64,000 bases of DNA, taken from NCBI RefSeq assembly GCF_900142295.1, contig NZ_FSRL01000001.1, positions 2,852,001 to 2,916,000 on the forward strand. Reading direction: 5' to 3'. This stretch comes from Vannielia litorea. Lineage in GTDB: Bacteria > Pseudomonadota > Alphaproteobacteria > Rhodobacterales > Rhodobacteraceae. The translations under genes and the position numbers were made by a program. A model generated the notes under the pieces. It did not search any database, was not told where the DNA came from, and was given only the letters and a program-made list of their open reading frames with translations. Below are positions 61,748-64,000 of this stretch, piece by piece; the stretch's first letter is position 1, and each line of letters begins with the position of its first letter.

Positions 61748-62641
61748 ATGACCAAACCCCGTATCGGCTTCATCGGCATGGGCCTGATGGGCCGCGCGAT
61801 GGTGGAATGCCTGCAGGCCGCCGACTACCCCGTGACCGTGCTCGGCAACCGCGACCGCACCGGCGTCGAGGAGGCGCTCGCCCGTGGCGCCACAGAGGCC
61901 CCCGATGCCGCCGCGCTCACCGCCGAAGCCGATATCGTCATGCTTTGCGTCGGCACCTCCGAGCAGGTCGAAAGCCGCGTCTACGGCCCCAAGGGCGTGC
62001 TCGAATCCGCCCGCGACGGGCTGGTGGTGATCGACTTCGGCACCTCCCTGCCCGCCTCCACCAAGAAGATCGCCGCCGATCTCGCCGCGCGCGGCGCCGC
62101 CTACCTCGACGCGCCGCTGGGCCGCACGCCCGCCCACGCGCGGGAGGGCAAGCTCAACATCATGGCCGCCGGCGACCGCGCCGCCTATGACAGGGTCAAA
62201 CCCGTGCTCGACACCCTGGGCGAGAACGTTTTTCACCTCGGCGCCTCCGGCAACGGCCACACCATCAAGCTCATCAACAACTTCTTTGCCATGACCACCG
62301 CCTCGGCCATGTCCGAGGCCTTCGCCCTCGCCGAAGCCGCCGGCATCGACCGCAGCGCGCTCTACGATGTCATGGCCGCAGGGCCCAACCACTCCGGCAT
62401 GATGGATTTCATCCGCAACTACGCGGTGGACGGCCAGATCGACCTCGCCTTCTCGGTCGCCAACGGCGCCAAGGACGTGGGCTACTACCGCCAGATGGCC
62501 ACCGACCTCGGGCTGCACTCGCGCATGTCCACCGCCGCCGACGCCACGCTGCGCGAGGCGCGCGACGGCGGCGCGGGCGAGATCATGGTGCCCGAACTGG
62601 TCGACTGGATGGACAAGAATCTCGGAAAGGAACCGAAATGA
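61748..62641 (+). CDS. HIBADH-family NAD(P)-dependent dehydrogenase
   Basis: 297 aa. GFIGMGLMGRAMVECL loop, active lysine in KLINNFFAMTTASAMSEAF. The usual DAPVSGG segment reads DAPLGRTPAHAREGKL, marking a substrate class different from its paralogue at 47754-48656. Probably reduces or oxidises a C3-C4 hydroxy acid at the end of the sugar-acid route. Overlaps the next SDR gene by 4 nt. Confidence 0.88.
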   Translation: MTKPRIGFIGMGLMGRAMVECLQAADYPVTVLGNRDRTGVEEALARGATEAPDAAALTAEADIVMLCVGTSEQVESRVYGPKGVLESARDGLVVIDFGTSLPASTKKIAADLAARGAAYLDAPLGRTPAHAREGKLNIMAAGDRAAYDRVKPVLDTLGENVFHLGASGNGHTIKLINNFFAMTTASAMSEAFALAEAAGIDRSALYDVMAAGPNHSGMMDFIRNYAVDGQIDLAFSVANGAKDVGYYRQMATDLGLHSRMSTAADATLREARDGGAGEIMVPELVDWMDKNLGKEPK

Positions 62642-63360
62642 GACTCGCAGGCAAAAAGGCCTTCGTCACCGCCGCCGGCCAGGGCATCGGCCGCGCCACC
62701 GCCGAAACCCTCGCCCGCGAGGGCGCCGAGGTCACCGCGACCGACCTGAAGGCCGGCCTGCTCGACGGGCTGGAGGTCGCCCACAGCTTTGCGCTCGACG
62801 TGCTCGACCCCGCCGCCCTGACCAGGGCCATCGAGGCGGCCAGACCCGACGTGCTGGTCAACTGCGCCGGCTGGGTCCACGCCGGCACCGTTATGGAGGC
62901 CACCGACGACGAGTTCGACTTCGCGATGAACCTCAACGTGCGCTCGCAGTTCCACGCTATCCGCGCCGCCCTGCCGCACATGCGCAGCCAGGGCGGCGGC
63001 GCCATCGTCAACATCGCCTCGGTGGCGTCGTCGATCATGGGCGTGCCCAACCGCTTCATCTACGGCACCTCCAAGGCCGCCGTGATCGGCCTCACCAAGT
63101 CGGTCGCCCGCGATTGCATCACCGACAAGATCCGCTGCAACTGCATCGCGCCGGGCACCGTCGACAGCCCCTCGCTGCACCAGCGCCTGCGCGACACCGG
63201 CGATTACGAGGCCGCGATGAAGGCCTTCGTCGCCCGCCAGCCGATGGGCCGCATCGGCACCGCCCAGGAGATCGCCGACCTGGTGCTCTACCTCGCCTGC
63301 GACGAAAGCCGCTACCTGACCGGCCAGTGCATCACCATCGACGGTGGCATGACCCTGTGA
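62638..63360 (+). CDS. SDR family oxidoreductase, 2-keto-3-deoxy-L-fuconate dehydrogenase/BDH2-like
   Basis: 240 aa classical SDR. FVTAAGQGIGRATAETLA loop, NCAGWVHAGTVMEATDDEFDFAMNLNVRS, catalytic NIASVASSIMGVPNRFIYGTSKAAVIGL (Ser, YxxxK), RCNCIAPGTVDSPSL and TIDGGM. These marks fit the BDH2/2-keto-3-deoxy-L-fuconate-dehydrogenase branch. Together with the FAH-family gene and the enolase-family gene it suggests a non-phosphorylative deoxy-sugar-acid pathway (inference). Confidence 0.88.
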   Translation: MRLAGKKAFVTAAGQGIGRATAETLAREGAEVTATDLKAGLLDGLEVAHSFALDVLDPAALTRAIEAARPDVLVNCAGWVHAGTVMEATDDEFDFAMNLNVRSQFHAIRAALPHMRSQGGGAIVNIASVASSIMGVPNRFIYGTSKAAVIGLTKSVARDCITDKIRCNCIAPGTVDSPSLHQRLRDTGDYEAAMKAFVARQPMGRIGTAQEIADLVLYLACDESRYLTGQCITIDGGMTL

Positions 63361-64000
63361 GCGAACCCCTCCCGAGAGAAGAACGCACCACCGCGGGCGT
63401 GGCCACCATGCTGCTGGCGGTGGTGTTCTTCATCTGCATCGACACCTCCGCCAAATGGCTCACCCTCTCCGGCCTGCCGGTGCTGATGGTGGTCTTCGCC
63501 CGCTACTTCGGCCATTTCACCTATGCCTGCCTCATCTACATCCCGCAGGAGGGGCTGGGCTGCTTCCGCTCGCGCTCGCCGCTCAAGCAGTTCCTGCGGA
63601 GCTGCTTTCTCTTCGGCTCCACCGTGCTCAACTTTTTCGCGCTGAAATACCTGCCGATCACCGTGACCACGACGATCATGTTCGCCGGGCCCATCGTGGT
63701 CACCCTTCTGGCCATCCCGCTGCTGGGCGAAAAGGTCGGCCTGCGCCGGTTTCTTGCCGTGGCGACGGGCTTTCTGGGCGTTCTGGTGGTGATCCAGCCC
63801 TGGAGCGCCGAATGGCACCCGGCCATGCTGTTCTCGCTCGCCGCCCTGCTCATGGCCTCGCTCTACTTCGTGATGACCCGCATGCTCGCCGGGATCGAGA
63901 CCAACGCCACCCAGCAGGTCTGGTCCGCCGGGATCGCCTCTCTCGTGCTCGCGCCCTTCGCCTTTTTCGCCTGGACCTGGCCGGAAACCACGACCCAATG
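63357..64000 (+). CDS. EamA/DMT-family transporter (3' end outside window)
   Basis: GTG 63357 overlaps the SDR stop (GTGA). The first ~214 residues show about seven hydrophobic helices in the EamA layout: TMLLAVVFFICIDTSAKWLTLSGLPVL, FARYFGHF, LKYLPITVTTTIMFAGPIVVTLLAIPLLGEKVG and TGFLGVLVVIQP. Likely exports or imports a small metabolite of the cluster. The gene continues past the window edge. Confidence 0.87.
   Translation, partial: MSEPLPREERTTAGVATMLLAVVFFICIDTSAKWLTLSGLPVLMVVFARYFGHFTYACLIYIPQEGLGCFRSRSPLKQFLRSCFLFGSTVLNFFALKYLPITVTTTIMFAGPIVVTLLAIPLLGEKVGLRRFLAVATGFLGVLVVIQPWSAEWHPAMLFSLAALLMASLYFVMTRMLAGIETNATQQVWSAGIASLVLAPFAFFAWTWPETTTQ

Overview
The window looks like a chromosomal segment of a GC-rich alphaproteobacterium of the Rhodobacterales (Roseobacter/Paracoccaceae type). 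The signs are high GC, dense ATGA/GTGA-coupled operons, TRAP and TctC uptake systems, and two short genes resembling the head-spike proteins of the Rhodobacter gene transfer agent. No rRNA genes or CRISPR arrays were seen. The only tRNA is tRNA-Phe(GAA). All calls come from reading the sequence; no database search was possible.

Layout. (1) 1-3209: a TctC-type solute-binding protein divergent from a TctD/TctE-like two-component pair. (2) 3309-4656: a decayed patch with remnants of a ribose-type ABC transporter (rbsC, rbsA) and a LysR regulator. It is followed by a tartrate/D-malate dehydrogenase gene (4843-5916). (3) 6183-20425: a genomic island of about 14 kb inserted in the 3' end of tRNA-Phe and bounded by perfect 47-bp direct repeats. 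It carries two tyrosine recombinases, a ribbon-helix-helix protein and two small HTH proteins. Its cargo is a type I restriction-modification operon, hsdM-abi-hsdS-(DUF262/HNH/HEPN)-(unknown 138 aa)-hsdR. (4) 20696-32517: an exopolysaccharide/capsule cluster. It has a WcaI-like glycosyltransferase, gmd, a pyruvyltransferase, a second glycosyltransferase, three sulfotransferase-like genes, a flippase, a polymerase/ligase and GDP-fucose synthase. Two spike-like genes lie on the opposite strand. (5) 33055-34375: a SapC-like gene and a broken beta-propeller gene. (6) 34375-47761: a glycoside-utilisation cluster of GH43 hydrolase, aldo/keto reductase, Gfo/Idh oxidoreductase, sugar isomerase-like protein, a complete ABC importer, a LacI regulator with two visible operators, a SAF-domain oxidoreductase and a two-subunit transketolase. 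(7) 47754-64000: a hydroxy-acid/sugar-acid cluster. It has dehydrogenases, LysR and GntR regulators, an FAH-family hydrolase, a DctPQM TRAP importer under visible GntR operators, then enolase-superfamily, PhyH-dioxygenase, UxaA-type dehydratase, Gfo/Idh, FAD-oxidase, HIBADH-like and SDR genes and a DMT exporter cut by the window end.

How they work together. The first half is small-acid sensing and uptake plus an acquired anti-phage island. The middle is an envelope polysaccharide locus that probably makes a fucose-containing, sulfated and pyruvylated glycan. The second half imports and breaks down sugars and sugar acids in two adjacent regulons. The strongest candidate for an undescribed system is the hsd operon with Abi, the DUF262/HNH/HEPN protein and a short unknown protein co-translated inside it. 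Second is the placement of GTA-spike-like genes inside the polysaccharide locus, each preceded by a related 28-bp element.
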